A stretch of DNA of 64,000 bases from JACVRW01 sp034664125 (GCA_034664125.1 JAXDIG010000033.1:1-64000); one strand, 5' to 3'. Shown: positions 50,709-59,765, numbered from the stretch's first letter. Numbers and translations: made by a program. Notes: generated by a model from the letters alone, not told the origin.

Positions 50709-50718
50709 AGCCTAGTAT
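50709..50718. promoter_or_regulatory. Bidirectional -10 core AGCCTAGTAT
   Basis: On the minus strand TAGGCT (50709-50714) is 9 bases from the MBL GTG. On the plus strand TAGTAT (50713-50718) is 9 bases from the aminotransferase GTG. They share TA at 50713-50714, the same ANNNTANNNT layout as at 20210-20219. Confidence 0.55.
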
Positions 50719-50727
50719 CCGGCGGCC

Positions 50728-51798
50728 GTGGACGACCTGCGCGCACAGTTCCCCGTGTTCGAGCGGATCGAGTACCTCAACGCCGGCACGACCGGACCGA
50801 TCCCGCGGGAGGCATACGACGCGGCGTCGGCGTCGCTGCGACGCCAGCTCGACGAGGGCCGCAGCGGCAAGGCGTTCTACGAGAAGTGCTCCGAGCGGAT
50901 CGACCTCCTGCGCGGGCGCGTTGCAGGGCTGGTCGGCGCGGATCTCGGCGAGCTGGCGATCACGGGGTCGACCACCGACGGCGTGAACGCCGTGCTGGCG
51001 GCGCTCGACCTGGGGCCCGACGACGAGGTCGTCACGAGCGAAGAGGAGCACCCCGGCGTGCTGGCGCCGCTCGGCGGGCTGCGCGAGCGGCGCGGCGTGA
51101 GCGTGCGCGTGGTGCCGTTCGCCGAGCTGGCGGCGGCCGTCGGCCCGCGCACGCGCCTCGTGGCCACCTCGCACGTCTCCTGGAAGACCGGCGCGGTCGT
51201 TGACGCCGCCGCGCTGGCCGCCACGCCGGCGCTCGTGCTGCTCGACGGCGCGCAGGGCCTGGGCGCGGTGCCCGTCGACGTGGAGGCGCTCGGGTGCGAC
51301 TTCTACGCGGCCTCGGGGCAGAAGTGGCTGTGCGGCCCGAACGGGCTCGGCTACCTGTACGCGCGCGCGGAGCTGGCGCGCGCCCTGCCCGCGCCCTGGC
51401 CCAGCTACTCCAGCCTCGCCGACTCCACGCGTGCGCTCGAGCTCGACTTGCACCCCGACGCCCGCCGCCTGTCCATCGGCTTCCCGCCGGCAGACCACGT
51501 GGACTGGGCGCTGGCCGCCCTGGACGTGCTGGAACGGCCGGGCCTGGCGGCGGTGCAGCAGCGCGCGGCTGAGCTGGCCGACGACCTGGCCGCCCGGCTC
51601 GGCTCGCGGGTCAAGCCGCGCGGGCGCTCGACGCTGGTGAGCTGGGAGGTGGCGGACCCCGAGGCCGAGGTGGAGCGCCTGCGCAGCGAGGGGTTCGCGC
51701 TGCGCGACCTGCCCGGCACCGGCACGGTGCGCGCCTCGGTCGGGGCCTGGTCGAGCGAAGCGGCGCTCGCCAGGCTGGCCGAGCTCACTTCTGGGTGA
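50728..51798 (+). CDS. Class V aminotransferase (cysteine desulfurase-like fold)
   Basis: PLP enzyme of 356 aa. It opens VFERIEYLNAGTTGPIPREA, and has ITGSTTDGVNAVLAAL, TSEEEHPGVLAPL, TSHVSWKTGAVVD, LLDGAQGLGAVPVDV and the Schiff-base Lys199 in FYAASGQKWLCGPNGLGYLY. No conserved active-site Cys loop of NifS/IscS is apparent, so it resembles isopenicillin-N-epimerase/ergothioneine-type C-S lyases or related transaminases. Reaction not assignable. Leaderless GTG after TAGTAT. Its 3' end overlaps the convergent 79 aa gene by 14 bases. Confidence 0.87.
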   Translation: MDDLRAQFPVFERIEYLNAGTTGPIPREAYDAASASLRRQLDEGRSGKAFYEKCSERIDLLRGRVAGLVGADLGELAITGSTTDGVNAVLAALDLGPDDEVVTSEEEHPGVLAPLGGLRERRGVSVRVVPFAELAAAVGPRTRLVATSHVSWKTGAVVDAAALAATPALVLLDGAQGLGAVPVDVEALGCDFYAASGQKWLCGPNGLGYLYARAELARALPAPWPSYSSLADSTRALELDLHPDARRLSIGFPPADHVDWALAALDVLERPGLAAVQQRAAELADDLAARLGSRVKPRGRSTLVSWEVADPEAEVERLRSEGFALRDLPGTGTVRASVGAWSSEAALARLAELTSG

Positions 51799-52024
51799 GG
51801 ACCACGATCCCGAACACGATCGCCGCCAGGACGGTGGCCCCGCCGAGCACGCCGATCACCGCGTACACGGCGGCCTCGGCCACGCGGCCCGTGCGCCCGT
51901 AGTCGATCGCCCGCGTCGTGCCGAGGATTGCCAGCCCGTAGGCGGCCGTCACGCCTATGCCGGCCAGAAGGGACGCCCAGATCACCGTCAGGAGGGCGTC
52001 CCAGTCGACGAACGCCAGCGGCAT
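51785..52024 (-). CDS. 79-residue two-helix membrane protein
   Basis: Begins MPLAFVDWDALLTVIWASLL, with a first helix continuing to GVTAAYGLAIL, a short basic loop (TRAIDYGRTGRVAE) and a second helix (AVYAVIGVLGGATVLAAIVFG). The ATG shares one base with the stop of the phosphate transporter gene (TGATG), so it is translationally coupled to it. It may be an accessory subunit of that transporter; no family is recognised. Confidence 0.72.
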   Translation of the reverse strand: MPLAFVDWDALLTVIWASLLAGIGVTAAYGLAILGTTRAIDYGRTGRVAEAAVYAVIGVLGGATVLAAIVFGIVVLTQK

Positions 52025-53136
52025 CACGTCTCGGCCTGCGCAACCGGACCGGCCTGCTGCGCACGCCGGGAGAACAGCACGGCCGACCCGATCACGATCA
52101 GCACCGATACCACCAGCGGGCCCGCGGCGCCGGTGCCGAACAGGCGCGTGACGGCGTAGGTGAGCGCACCCATGGCGGCCGCCACCGGCAGCGTCACGAT
52201 CCACGCCACGACGATGTTGCCCGCCACGCCCCAGCGCACGGCGGACAGGCGCTTGGCGGCGCCCGAGCCGATCACCGCGCCCGAGATCGTGTGTGTCGTG
52301 GAGAGCGGGAAGCCGCCGTGCGAGGAGGCCAGGATCACCGCGGCGCCGGCACCCTGGGCCGCGAAGCCCTGCGCCGAGTCCATCTTGTGGATGCGGCTGC
52401 CCATCGTCTTGATGATGCGCCAGCCGCCGGCGTACGTGCCGATCGCGATCGCCCCGGCGGCCGACACGACCACCCACGTCGGGGGGGTCGGGTCGCTGGC
52501 GGGCAGGGACCCGTAGGCCACCAGCGCGAGCGCGATCACGCCCATCGTCTTCTGGGCGTCGTTCGTGCCGTGGGCGAGCGCCAGCAGCCCGCCCGAGATC
52601 ACCTGGCCGGTGCGGAAGCCGCGCGTGACCGGGCGCGGGCGCAGGCCGCCGACGATCCTGTAGAGGACCAGGATCGACGCGCCGCCCACGATGAAGGCGA
52701 GCGTGGGCGCGACCAGCGCCGGCAGCATCACCTTGCCGATGATCCCGTTCTCGAAGAAGACCGCGTCGGGGCCCTTCGCGACCAGCATCGACCCGACGAT
52801 GCCGCCGATCAGCGCGTGCGAGGAGCTCGAGGGGAGCCCGAAGTACCAGGTGGTCAGGTTCCAGGCGATCGCCCCCACCAGGCCGCCGAATACGACGAGC
52901 AGGGTGATCGCTCCGGGGTCGACCACGTCGCTCGCGACCGTTGCCGCCACCTTGAGCGAGATGAAGGCCCCGACGAAGTTCAGCATCGCGGCGTAGCCGA
53001 CGGCCAGTCGGGGCGCCATCGCGCGCGTGGAGATCGACGTGGCCACGACGTTGGCGGTGTCGTGGAAGCCGTTGGTGAAGTCGAACGCCAGCGCCGTGGC
53101 GACGACGATGATCACGGTGAGCAGCTCGCCCTTCAT
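52024..53136 (-). CDS. pit: Low-affinity inorganic phosphate transporter, Pit family
   Basis: H+- or Na+-coupled phosphate (metal-phosphate) uptake protein of 370 aa with about ten membrane helices. Both halves carry the family repeat: FDFTNGFHDTANVVATSI near residue 18 and LLALAHGTNDAQKTMGVIAL near 190. GLPSSSSHALIGGIVGS and FPLSTTHTISGAVIGSG are the other conserved pair. Lies 16 bases after a DUF47 gene, the standard pairing of PitA with its regulator, and is followed by a 79 aa membrane protein. Confidence 0.94.
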   Translation of the reverse strand: MKGELLTVIIVVATALAFDFTNGFHDTANVVATSISTRAMAPRLAVGYAAMLNFVGAFISLKVAATVASDVVDPGAITLLVVFGGLVGAIAWNLTTWYFGLPSSSSHALIGGIVGSMLVAKGPDAVFFENGIIGKVMLPALVAPTLAFIVGGASILVLYRIVGGLRPRPVTRGFRTGQVISGGLLALAHGTNDAQKTMGVIALALVAYGSLPASDPTPPTWVVVSAAGAIAIGTYAGGWRIIKTMGSRIHKMDSAQGFAAQGAGAAVILASSHGGFPLSTTHTISGAVIGSGAAKRLSAVRWGVAGNIVVAWIVTLPVAAAMGALTYAVTRLFGTGAAGPLVVSVLIVIGSAVLFSRRAQQAGPVAQAET

Positions 53137-53152
53137 TCAGACCGACCTGCCA

Positions 53153-53776
53153 CTACGAGTTCTTGATGACGATGCCCTCGAGGATGTTGGCCACCCGCTC
53201 GGTGGCGTCGATCGCCTCCTCGAGGCGCTCGAAGATGTCCTTCCAGCGGATCACGACCATCGGGTCGATGCCGTTGTCGAACAGCGACGCGATCGCCTCA
53301 CGGGTGATCCTGTCGCCGTCGTTCTCGAGGCGGTTGATCTCGACGGTGTAGTGCGAGATGTCCTTGAAGCCGCGCAGGCGCGGCATGGCCTCGGAGATCT
53401 GCCGCGCGGCGGCGTGCAGCACATGCGCCAGGGCCTGCGCCTGCTCCATCGGCGCCTCGATCCTGTAGAGCCCGAGATAGTCGGCCACCTCTTCGGTGTA
53501 GTCCACGACGTCGTCGAGCGAGGACGCGAGCGAATAGATGTCCTCGCGGTCGATCGGCGTGACGAAGGTCTGGTTGAGCCGCTGGATGATGTCGTGCGTG
53601 ATCCGATCGCCGTCCTGCTCGCAGATCAGGATGTCGCGCGCGAGGTCGCTGCGCTCGGGGAAGTCCATGAGCATCTCGTCGAGCAGACCCGCGGCGCGCA
53701 GGATGTTGCCGCCGGCCTCCTCGAAGAGGTCGAAGAATTCGCGGTCACGCGGGGCGAGGACGCTGGAAAGCCGCAC
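53153..53776 (-). CDS. DUF47 family (PhoU-like) Pit accessory protein
   Basis: Helical, PhoU-like protein of 207 aa partnering the downstream Pit transporter. It begins RLSSVLAPRDREFFDLFEEA, with repeated acidic motifs (CEQDGDRITHDIIQRLNQTF, RLENDGDRITREAIASLFDN) and ends DATERVANILEGIVIKNS. E/DxxxD/N clusters may bind metal. GTG 53774-53776 is chosen since TACCTT (53785-53790) lies 8 bases upstream; GTG 53792-53794, six codons earlier, overlaps the phosphoesterase stop and would include the -10. Confidence 0.92.
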   Translation of the reverse strand: MRLSSVLAPRDREFFDLFEEAGGNILRAAGLLDEMLMDFPERSDLARDILICEQDGDRITHDIIQRLNQTFVTPIDREDIYSLASSLDDVVDYTEEVADYLGLYRIEAPMEQAQALAHVLHAAARQISEAMPRLRGFKDISHYTVEINRLENDGDRITREAIASLFDNGIDPMVVIRWKDIFERLEEAIDATERVANILEGIVIKNS

Positions 53777-53784
53777 CGCGCCGG

Positions 53785-53790
53785 AAGGTA
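53785..53790 (-). promoter_or_regulatory. -10 hexamer TACCTT for DUF47-pit
   Basis: Ends 8 bases before the GTG at 53776. It lies immediately after the phosphoesterase stop, so DUF47-pit can be transcribed without the upstream gene. Confidence 0.5.
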
Positions 53791-53793
53791 CCA

Positions 53794-54456
53794 CTAGGAC
53801 ACGTCGAAACGTGACTGCTCGATGCGCTTGGCCGGCAGCTCGCCGACCTTGGCGCGCACCTCGCGCGCGGCGCTCTCCCAGTCGTAGGCGACGCGGCGCA
53901 GCTCCACGCGGCCCTCGTCATCGACGATCGCGTAGGCGGCGCGGCGATCGCCGTCCAGCGGAATCCCCACGCTGCCCGGGTTGACCAGCTCGATCCCACC
54001 CGGCCCCTCACGCATGAACTGCAGGTGGGTGTGGCCGAAGACGACGCGCTGCGCCTCCACCCCCATCAGCCGCTCCGCATCCGTGTCGCGGGGCTCGGGA
54101 TAGAAGCTGTCCATGTCCGAGAGCGGCGAGGCGTGGCAGTAGAGCGTGCTGCCGTGGGTCACGGACTCGGGCAGCGCGGCGAGCTCGTGCGAGAGCTCCT
54201 CCCCGGCCAGCTCACGAGAGCGCTCGATCACACCGGTCATCGCCTCGGGCGCGTCAGAGGCGTCGACGAGCCAGCGGTCCACGTTCCCGCGGATCCATTC
54301 CGCGTCCAGCTGCCTGAGGCGATCGGCGGTTTCGCGCGGCCAGGCGCCGAAGCCGACGTGGTCGCCGCCGAGCAGGAAGCGCTCCGCCGGGCAGTCGTCG
54401 ATGACCGCCTCGAGCGCGAGGAGGTTGCCGTGCACGTCGTAGAGCAGCCCGAGCAC
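53794..54456 (-). CDS. Calcineurin-like metallophosphoesterase, YfcE/MJ0936-like
   Basis: Binuclear metal phosphoesterase of 220 aa. It has LLYDVHGNLLALEAV (motif I), LLGGDHVGFGAWP (motif II), IRGNVDRWLVD (motif III), YCHASP and VFGHTHLQF. This set fits the small YfcE/MJ0936 or diadenosine-tetraphosphatase-like subfamily; the substrate is unknown. The GTG at 54454-54456 follows TAACGT (54465-54470) by 8 bases. Neighbour of the phosphate transport genes, which may be coincidental. Confidence 0.9.
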   Translation of the reverse strand: MLGLLYDVHGNLLALEAVIDDCPAERFLLGGDHVGFGAWPRETADRLRQLDAEWIRGNVDRWLVDASDAPEAMTGVIERSRELAGEELSHELAALPESVTHGSTLYCHASPLSDMDSFYPEPRDTDAERLMGVEAQRVVFGHTHLQFMREGPGGIELVNPGSVGIPLDGDRRAAYAIVDDEGRVELRRVAYDWESAAREVRAKVGELPAKRIEQSRFDVS

Positions 54457-54650
54457 GGCAGCGCACGTTACGCGACCGTGGCCGATCGCGTCACCCTCCG
54501 CCTGCCCGCTATTTGGGCGTGCGGCCGGCGGCCGTCCCGGGTAGCTACAGGCATGGGCTACTTGAGCGCCCGCTGCGTGCGTGGACGGATGTCCGACTCT
54601 GGGGCGCCGCGCTCACGCAGGGTGCGCGGGCGGTCGAGCGTCAGAAGGTA

Positions 54651-55979
54651 GTGGTGCGTCCCGTTATCGCCCTACTCGGTCTGCTCGCGATCCTCGCGCT
54701 TGGGGCCTGCCGACAGCTGCCGGGCGTGCCCGGCCCCGACCCCACGGCGCCACGGCCGGTGACCGGCGCGCCCTACCCGCCCCTGCCTGTCATGGGGGCG
54801 CGGTCGGCGCGGGCTTTCGGAGATTCGGTCGGCGTGAATACGCATATCGGCTGGTCTGACACCCCTGCCTACGCCAATTTCGATCCCGTGCGTGCGCGGC
54901 TGCGCGAGCTGGGTGTGCGCTACGTGCGCGATGGGCTCTGCGCCACCTGCGTCGAGTGGGTGTCGCGGTTGCAGCGCCTCGCGGCGTCGGGCATCCGGTC
55001 CAACATCATCGCCACGGACCTGCGCGGTGGCTCGCTCCGCCTCGCAGAGAACCTCCAGGCGATCCGGACCAAGCTGAGCGGCGCGGTCGTGTCGGTCGAG
55101 GCGCCCAACGAACCGGACCAGCAGGGCGACTCGCAATGGATCGCCAAGACCCGCACGCTGCAACAGCAGCTCTGGATGGGCGTCAAGGGCAACGCCGCGC
55201 TGGCGCACCTCACCGTCGTCGGCCCCGCGCTGGTCCATGCCACGTCGTGGGCTCAGCTGGGGAACCTGAGCCCGTACCTCGACCGCGGCAACATGCACCC
55301 CTACCCGGGCGGCGGCACTCCGCTGCACAACCTCACCGACCTGATCCCGCTGTCGGCGATGACCTCGGGGAGCAAGCCGATCGTCGCGACCGAGGCGGGC
55401 TACCACTCCGACCTGACCACCACCAGCGGCCACTACGGCACGTCTGAGCGCGCGATCGGCATCTACACGCCTCGGCTCGCGCTGGAGGGCTTCAGGCGCG
55501 GCATCGACCGCACCTACATCTACCAACTCGCCGACCCCTGGTCGAGCGGCTCCGGATTCGAGAACCGCTTCGGGCTGCTGCGCTCCGACCTCTCCCCGAA
55601 GCCGGCCTTCCTCGCGCTGCGCAACCTGCTGCGCGCGGTCGACGCCGACTCGGCGCCGGTCGCCACACCGGGCGGCCTGCGGCTCGCCGTCTCGGGAGCG
55701 CCGGCCGACCTGCGCCAGCTGCTGCTGCGCTCCGCCGACGGCACCTACTCGCTCGTGCTCTGGCGCGAGGTCAGCGTGTGGGACCGCGTCGCGCGCCTCG
55801 ACCTGCTGCCCACTCCGGCCGGGGTGGAAGTCGTCTTCGGACAGCCGGTCACACTCGCCCAGCGCTTCGACCCTGTCGAGTCCGACGGCGAACGCCAACG
55901 CTGGGCCGACCCGAGAAGGATCGCGCTGATCCTGGGGGGTGCCCCGGTGGTCCTCAGGCTCACCCCCGCCGCGCGCTAG
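54651..55979 (+). CDS. Lipoprotein glycoside hydrolase-like protein
   Basis: Exported lipoprotein of 442 aa. The signal starts at GTG 54651 (VVRPVIALLGLLAILALGAC) with the lipobox Cys20; a Pro-rich linker follows. The rest looks like a clan GH-A TIM barrel: SVGVNTHIGWSDTPAYANFD, LRELGVRYVRDG, the predicted acid/base Glu in VEAPNEPDQQGD and the nucleophile Glu in IVATEAGYHSDL, spaced ~100 residues apart, then a C-terminal beta domain. Related to GH39/GH5-like proteins; activity unproven. The frame is open to 54513, but only the inner start gives a signal peptide. Confidence 0.8.
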   Translation: MVRPVIALLGLLAILALGACRQLPGVPGPDPTAPRPVTGAPYPPLPVMGARSARAFGDSVGVNTHIGWSDTPAYANFDPVRARLRELGVRYVRDGLCATCVEWVSRLQRLAASGIRSNIIATDLRGGSLRLAENLQAIRTKLSGAVVSVEAPNEPDQQGDSQWIAKTRTLQQQLWMGVKGNAALAHLTVVGPALVHATSWAQLGNLSPYLDRGNMHPYPGGGTPLHNLTDLIPLSAMTSGSKPIVATEAGYHSDLTTTSGHYGTSERAIGIYTPRLALEGFRRGIDRTYIYQLADPWSSGSGFENRFGLLRSDLSPKPAFLALRNLLRAVDADSAPVATPGGLRLAVSGAPADLRQLLLRSADGTYSLVLWREVSVWDRVARLDLLPTPAGVEVVFGQPVTLAQRFDPVESDGERQRWADPRRIALILGGAPVVLRLTPAAR

Positions 55980-55986
55980 CGCGCTC

Positions 55987-56511
55987 TCACAGCGAGGCGC
56001 CCTTGTCGCGGTTGCAGCCGGCGCACAGCAGCTGCAGGTTCTCCACCGTCGTCGCGCCGCCCATCGAGAACGGGATGACGTGGTCGTACTGGAGCTCGAA
56101 GTCGCTGCCGCACTCGATGCAGCGCCCGCCGTCGCGCTGCCACACGGCGAGGCGGACCTCGCGCGGGATCGGCTCACGCCGCGGCGGCCCGCTCAGCTCC
56201 TGGCGCAGGGCGGCGTGCGCACGCTCGAGCTTGCGCTGCCGGCGCCGCTGGCGCTCGACGACGAGCGCCATCACGTCGTGCGGGGTCAGCCCCTCGTCCT
56301 CCCAGTAGAAGCAGTCGCGAAACCACCACCACTGGCGGCCATCGGCCTGGATCAGCGGGACCGGGCGCCGGCGCTGCAGGACCTCCTGGTCGGCGAGCTC
56401 CCGCGGCCGGAGCGGCTGCAAGGCCGCGACCCCACTCGCTCTGAAGCGGTGGCGCTTCCAGATCCAGGCGCCCTCTGCGGAGAACGCGGCTCGCCTGTCG
56501 ACGCGCAGCAT
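55987..56511 (-). CDS. HNH endonuclease-domain protein
   Basis: Protein of 174 aa. Residues ~120-174 form an HNH nuclease: EVRLAVWQRDGGRCIECG, the catalytic DHVIPFSMGG, TTVENLQLLCAGCNRDKG, with two CxxC zinc pairs. The N-terminal ~110 residues (basic, Trp-rich WWWFRDCFYWEDEGL, and a helix RQRRRQRKLERAHAALRQEL) are not recognised. Not linked to a restriction system or prophage. The ATG follows TAGGTT (56518-56523) by 6 bases. It converges on the lipoprotein gene with 7 bases between. Confidence 0.87.
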   Translation of the reverse strand: MLRVDRRAAFSAEGAWIWKRHRFRASGVAALQPLRPRELADQEVLQRRRPVPLIQADGRQWWWFRDCFYWEDEGLTPHDVMALVVERQRRRQRKLERAHAALRQELSGPPRREPIPREVRLAVWQRDGGRCIECGSDFELQYDHVIPFSMGGATTVENLQLLCAGCNRDKGASL

Positions 56512-56568
56512 CGCCGGAACCTAGGAGTTGCGGAGGACCGCACGCAGGCGGCCTTGCAGGCACGGTGC

Positions 56569-58626
56569 CTACGGACGCTCGTAGACGACCACGGACCCCC
56601 CGCACGAGGGTTCGCGGGGCCCCGAGCAAGGCCCCCGCGGTCGCTGAAAGCGCGCGATCCGCGTGAAGTGCAGACGGGCCAGCTGCCGGTCGAACCCTGT
56701 CGGATCGACGGGGAACTTGGCCGTGTCGAAGAGGCCGAACCGCGCTCTTGCGGCGAGCGGCGAGCGTGAGTCCGTGAGGACATACCGGCCATCGTCCCCG
56801 AGGCTCTGACGCAGGACGTTGTACGCGCCAGGGACGAGGATCACCACCTGCTGGCCCGTTGCCCGGCGCCGGATCAGGTCCGTCGCGCCGCGCCATGGGC
56901 CGCCGGCGGGCCATCCGGCCACGTACTGCCAGTAGTCGAGGCCGGGATATCGAGCGGTAGCCGGGTGGGCAAGGACGCGCGCATCGAGGATCAGCGCGGG
57001 CGCGAGCAGGAGCGCCGCCCCTACCGAGCAGGCGATCGCGGCGGCCCGTCGGGGCAGCTTCCGACGTGCGAAGCGGGCAGCCTCAACGGCCGCGTACGCG
57101 GACAGCACGATGGCCGCCGGCACGAGGAACATGACATGACGCGGGAAAGGCCGCAGCTGGAACATCATCCCGATGGCGAACGGAACGACGATCCAGGCAA
57201 CCAGCACGGCGGTCAACCCCGGTCGCGTGCGCCAGCTCAGCACCGCTCCGGCGACGGTGGTCAGGATCAGCGGCACGGTCAGGTAGCCGATCAGGGCCGG
57301 CCGGTAGGTGGCCCAGTTCTGCCCGAACACGCCGAACGGATCGTCGAGTACGTCGGTGACCGACCGAGCCGGCCACAGCAGGATGTTCTTCGTGGCCGCT
57401 ACGCGATCCGGGTAGTAGCTCGAGGAGCGCTGCAGCAAGTACGCCGCGACGACGATCCCGGCGACGATGGCGACCCCCGAGATCCACGCGATCACGCGAC
57501 GGCGACGCCCGGGATCCGACCAGTCGAAGCACAGCAGGCTGACCGGCAGCAGCGCGAGCGCCGGGGCGGTGTTCTGCTTCGTGAGCACGCCGGCGGCCAA
57601 CACGACGCCGAGCAGGGCGGCGACCCTTGGATCCGGCCGGCGTGCCAGCGCGATCTGGAGGAACAGGGCGCTGGCCATGATGAGGGTGACGAGCGGCTCG
57701 TAGATGCCGATCCCGTCGTTGACGACGAAGAACGGGAGCGCCACGCACAGCCCCGCGGCCACCCAGCCGGCGGCCGCTCCCCAGAGCGAGCGGGCGAGCA
57801 GCCCGATGACTCCGATCGTCAGCAGGCCCGCCGTCACCGAGACGAGCCGGATCGCCGTCAAGGGGGCGAAGCCGAGCTTGACCCACACGGCACCCAGCCA
57901 CATGAGGAGCGGGCCCTGCCCGATCTCCAGGGCCGCGAACAGCTTGTCCTGCGACCGTGCGGCCTGATTCGCGAAGTCCGCGTAGAGGCCCTCGTCGAGG
58001 AAGTACGGGAAGCGACTCACGAACGACAGGTGCGTAGCCAGATAGGTCGTCACGATTGCCGCGGCGCCCGCGACCGCCCAGATCCACGAACGAGCACCGA
58101 GCTCGCGGGGACCACGATCGCGAGGCTGGGCGTCGACGCGGGCGGCGGCGGGTCGTGCCGATCGCGGTGCAGACGAACCCGCGCGGGCCTCGCGAATGAC
58201 CACCAACGCCGCGACCACGATCGTCGCGACCGCCAGCAGGCCGAGGTAGCCGCCCGCGCCGACCGCGGTGTACTCGCCCGACACCCGCTGAGCGAAGAGC
58301 TTGTCGATGAGGGCCACGAAGACGAGCAGCCCGCAGCCGGCGGTGAGGGCGGCGACCAGTACGTGGAGCCGGTGCCGGGCGGCGGTCAGGAATGCCAGCA
58401 GCGCCGCCATCGGTACGAGCAGCGCAATGAAGACGGACAAGAGCGGGAGCGACCGCCACGCGACACCGGTCGCTGGGATCGGCTCGCCGCGGCCGATCAT
58501 GACCGCGCGTGCGAGGGCGCCACCCGGGATGCTGATCCACGGCAGGACCATGGCGAGGACCAGCACAGCGGCACCCACCCCGGCAGCGATAGCCCCACGT
58601 GTGGGTCGACGGAGGGCGGACCTCAC
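56569..58626 (-). CDS. GT39/ArnT-like membrane glycosyltransferase
   Basis: Polyprenol-phosphate-sugar-dependent transferase of 685 aa (GT-C fold). About twelve membrane helices precede a ~110-residue extracytoplasmic C-terminus. The first catalytic loop has FPYFLDEGLYADFANQAARS, with the Asp-Glu pair typical of PMT/ArnT proteins, followed by EIGQGPLLMWLGAVWVKLG. LTKQNTAPALALLPVSLL and FPRHVMFLVPAAIVLSAY are also characteristic. Acceptor unknown; probably envelope glycan or protein. The GTG follows TAGGAT (58636-58641) by 9 bases. The extra helices at the N-terminus (residues 10-150) are an unusual extension. Confidence 0.82.
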   Translation of the reverse strand: MRSALRRPTRGAIAAGVGAAVLVLAMVLPWISIPGGALARAVMIGRGEPIPATGVAWRSLPLLSVFIALLVPMAALLAFLTAARHRLHVLVAALTAGCGLLVFVALIDKLFAQRVSGEYTAVGAGGYLGLLAVATIVVAALVVIREARAGSSAPRSARPAAARVDAQPRDRGPRELGARSWIWAVAGAAAIVTTYLATHLSFVSRFPYFLDEGLYADFANQAARSQDKLFAALEIGQGPLLMWLGAVWVKLGFAPLTAIRLVSVTAGLLTIGVIGLLARSLWGAAAGWVAAGLCVALPFFVVNDGIGIYEPLVTLIMASALFLQIALARRPDPRVAALLGVVLAAGVLTKQNTAPALALLPVSLLCFDWSDPGRRRRVIAWISGVAIVAGIVVAAYLLQRSSSYYPDRVAATKNILLWPARSVTDVLDDPFGVFGQNWATYRPALIGYLTVPLILTTVAGAVLSWRTRPGLTAVLVAWIVVPFAIGMMFQLRPFPRHVMFLVPAAIVLSAYAAVEAARFARRKLPRRAAAIACSVGAALLLAPALILDARVLAHPATARYPGLDYWQYVAGWPAGGPWRGATDLIRRRATGQQVVILVPGAYNVLRQSLGDDGRYVLTDSRSPLAARARFGLFDTAKFPVDPTGFDRQLARLHFTRIARFQRPRGPCSGPREPSCGGSVVVYERP

Positions 58627-58686
58627 GGGCAGGGCATCCTAAGGCCTCAGGGGTGCGCAGGTACCCGGTCGGAACCTCCCCGGGCA

Positions 58687-58759
58687 TGGGCCGTACTGGG
58701 CTCGAACCAGTGACCTCCGGCTTGTCGAGCCGGCGCTCTCCCAGCTGAGCTAACGGCCC
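58687..58759 (-). tRNA. tRNA-Val (anticodon GAC)
   Basis: Read on the minus strand, GGGCCGT (58753-58759) pairs with ACGGCCC near 58688 as the acceptor stem, with discriminator A at 58687. The D arm holds TAGCTCAGCTGGGAGAGC. The anticodon stem CCGGC/GCCGG encloses the loop TCGACAA with anticodon GAC (Val, GTC codons). The T arm is CTGGTTCGAGCCCAG. CCA is not encoded. Confidence 0.95.
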
Positions 58760-58769
58760 GGGGAGCTGA

Positions 58770-59765
58770 TCAGGCGGCTAGCGTAGCAGCGGGAAATTCG
58801 GGCTTGCCGACCGGTGCCGACGGCATCTTCTCGTGCGCTCGCATCGTGATCTCGAACGTCTCGCGGCTGCTGTACCTGGGCGCCCAGCCGGTCGTCAGCT
58901 TCAGCTTCTCGTTCGAGAGCAGCCACGAGTGCAGCGCGAACTCGATCCCGCCCGGCGGCACCTCGGACTGGCGCAGCTTCCACATCACGCGCGCGAGGCC
59001 GCGGTACACGCGCAGCGGCATCCTCCTGATCGGGGTGCCGATCAGCTCGGCGCACTCGCGGTTGGTCATCAGGCCGTCGCCCGCCACGTTGTAGGCGCCG
59101 CCGTGACGGCCCAGCAGCAGGCCGGTGATCCCCTCGACCACGTCGTCCTCGTGCACGAACTGGATCTGGCTGTCGATCGTGCCCACGTCCACCGCGAACG
59201 GCTGCTTGGTCCACAGCCGCACCAGGTAGTTGTCCACGTTCGGGCCGAACACGATGCACGGCCGCACGATCGTCATCACGCGATCGGGGTGCTTGGCCGC
59301 CCAGAGCTGGCAGAGGCGGTCCGACTCGGTCTTGTCGCGCGCGTAGGTGAAGCTCGCCACGCCGCGCACCGGGTCGTCCTCGGTGAGGGGCACCGGGTTG
59401 TCGGGGAACGCGCCGTAGGCCACCCCCGATGTGGTCACCAGCACCTGCTGAGTACCGACCTTGTCGGCCGCCTCGAGCACGTTGTGCGTGCCGTTCACGT
59501 CCACGTCGTAGGCGAACTGCTCGTCGTGCGACGGGTTCAGGATGAAGGCCAGGTGCACGAGCACGTCGGGGCGCACGCGTTCGAGCACCGAACGGACCGC
59601 CTCGCGATCGCGCACGTCCATGCGCTCGTATTCGGTGTGCGGCCGGTAGCCCTTGGGAGGGGCGACGTCGCAGATCACGATCTTCTCGGTGTCGTCGCGG
59701 CGCTCGAGCAGGTCGACCAGCCGCGATCCGATGTACCCCGAGCCTCCGGTGATGACGTAGCGCAT
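58770..59765 (-). CDS. NAD-dependent epimerase/dehydratase family protein
   Basis: Extended short-chain dehydrogenase of 331 aa. It has the Rossmann motif ITGGSGYIGSRLVDLLE, a catalytic Ser in VLVTTSGVAYGAFP and the Tyr-Lys pair in SFTYARDKTESD. RPCIVFGPNVDNYL and FVHEDDVVEGI are family hallmarks. Resembles UDP-glucose 4-epimerase-like proteins, but the sugar is not clear; the lipid-like SDR5E group is an alternative. ATG follows TAGGAT (59772-59777) by 6 bases. It lies just upstream of tRNA-Val. Confidence 0.87.
   Translation of the reverse strand: MRYVITGGSGYIGSRLVDLLERRDDTEKIVICDVAPPKGYRPHTEYERMDVRDREAVRSVLERVRPDVLVHLAFILNPSHDEQFAYDVDVNGTHNVLEAADKVGTQQVLVTTSGVAYGAFPDNPVPLTEDDPVRGVASFTYARDKTESDRLCQLWAAKHPDRVMTIVRPCIVFGPNVDNYLVRLWTKQPFAVDVGTIDSQIQFVHEDDVVEGITGLLLGRHGGAYNVAGDGLMTNRECAELIGTPIRRMPLRVYRGLARVMWKLRQSEVPPGGIEFALHSWLLSNEKLKLTTGWAPRYSSRETFEITMRAHEKMPSAPVGKPEFPAATLAA

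Noticed and set aside
55987..56511. HNH nuclease as a sign of a mobile element, prophage or defence island
   Set aside because: Neighbours are ordinary chromosomal genes, with no integrase, methyltransferase, repeat or composition change, and no target-site duplication was seen. The adjacent tRNA-Val shows no attachment-site repeat.
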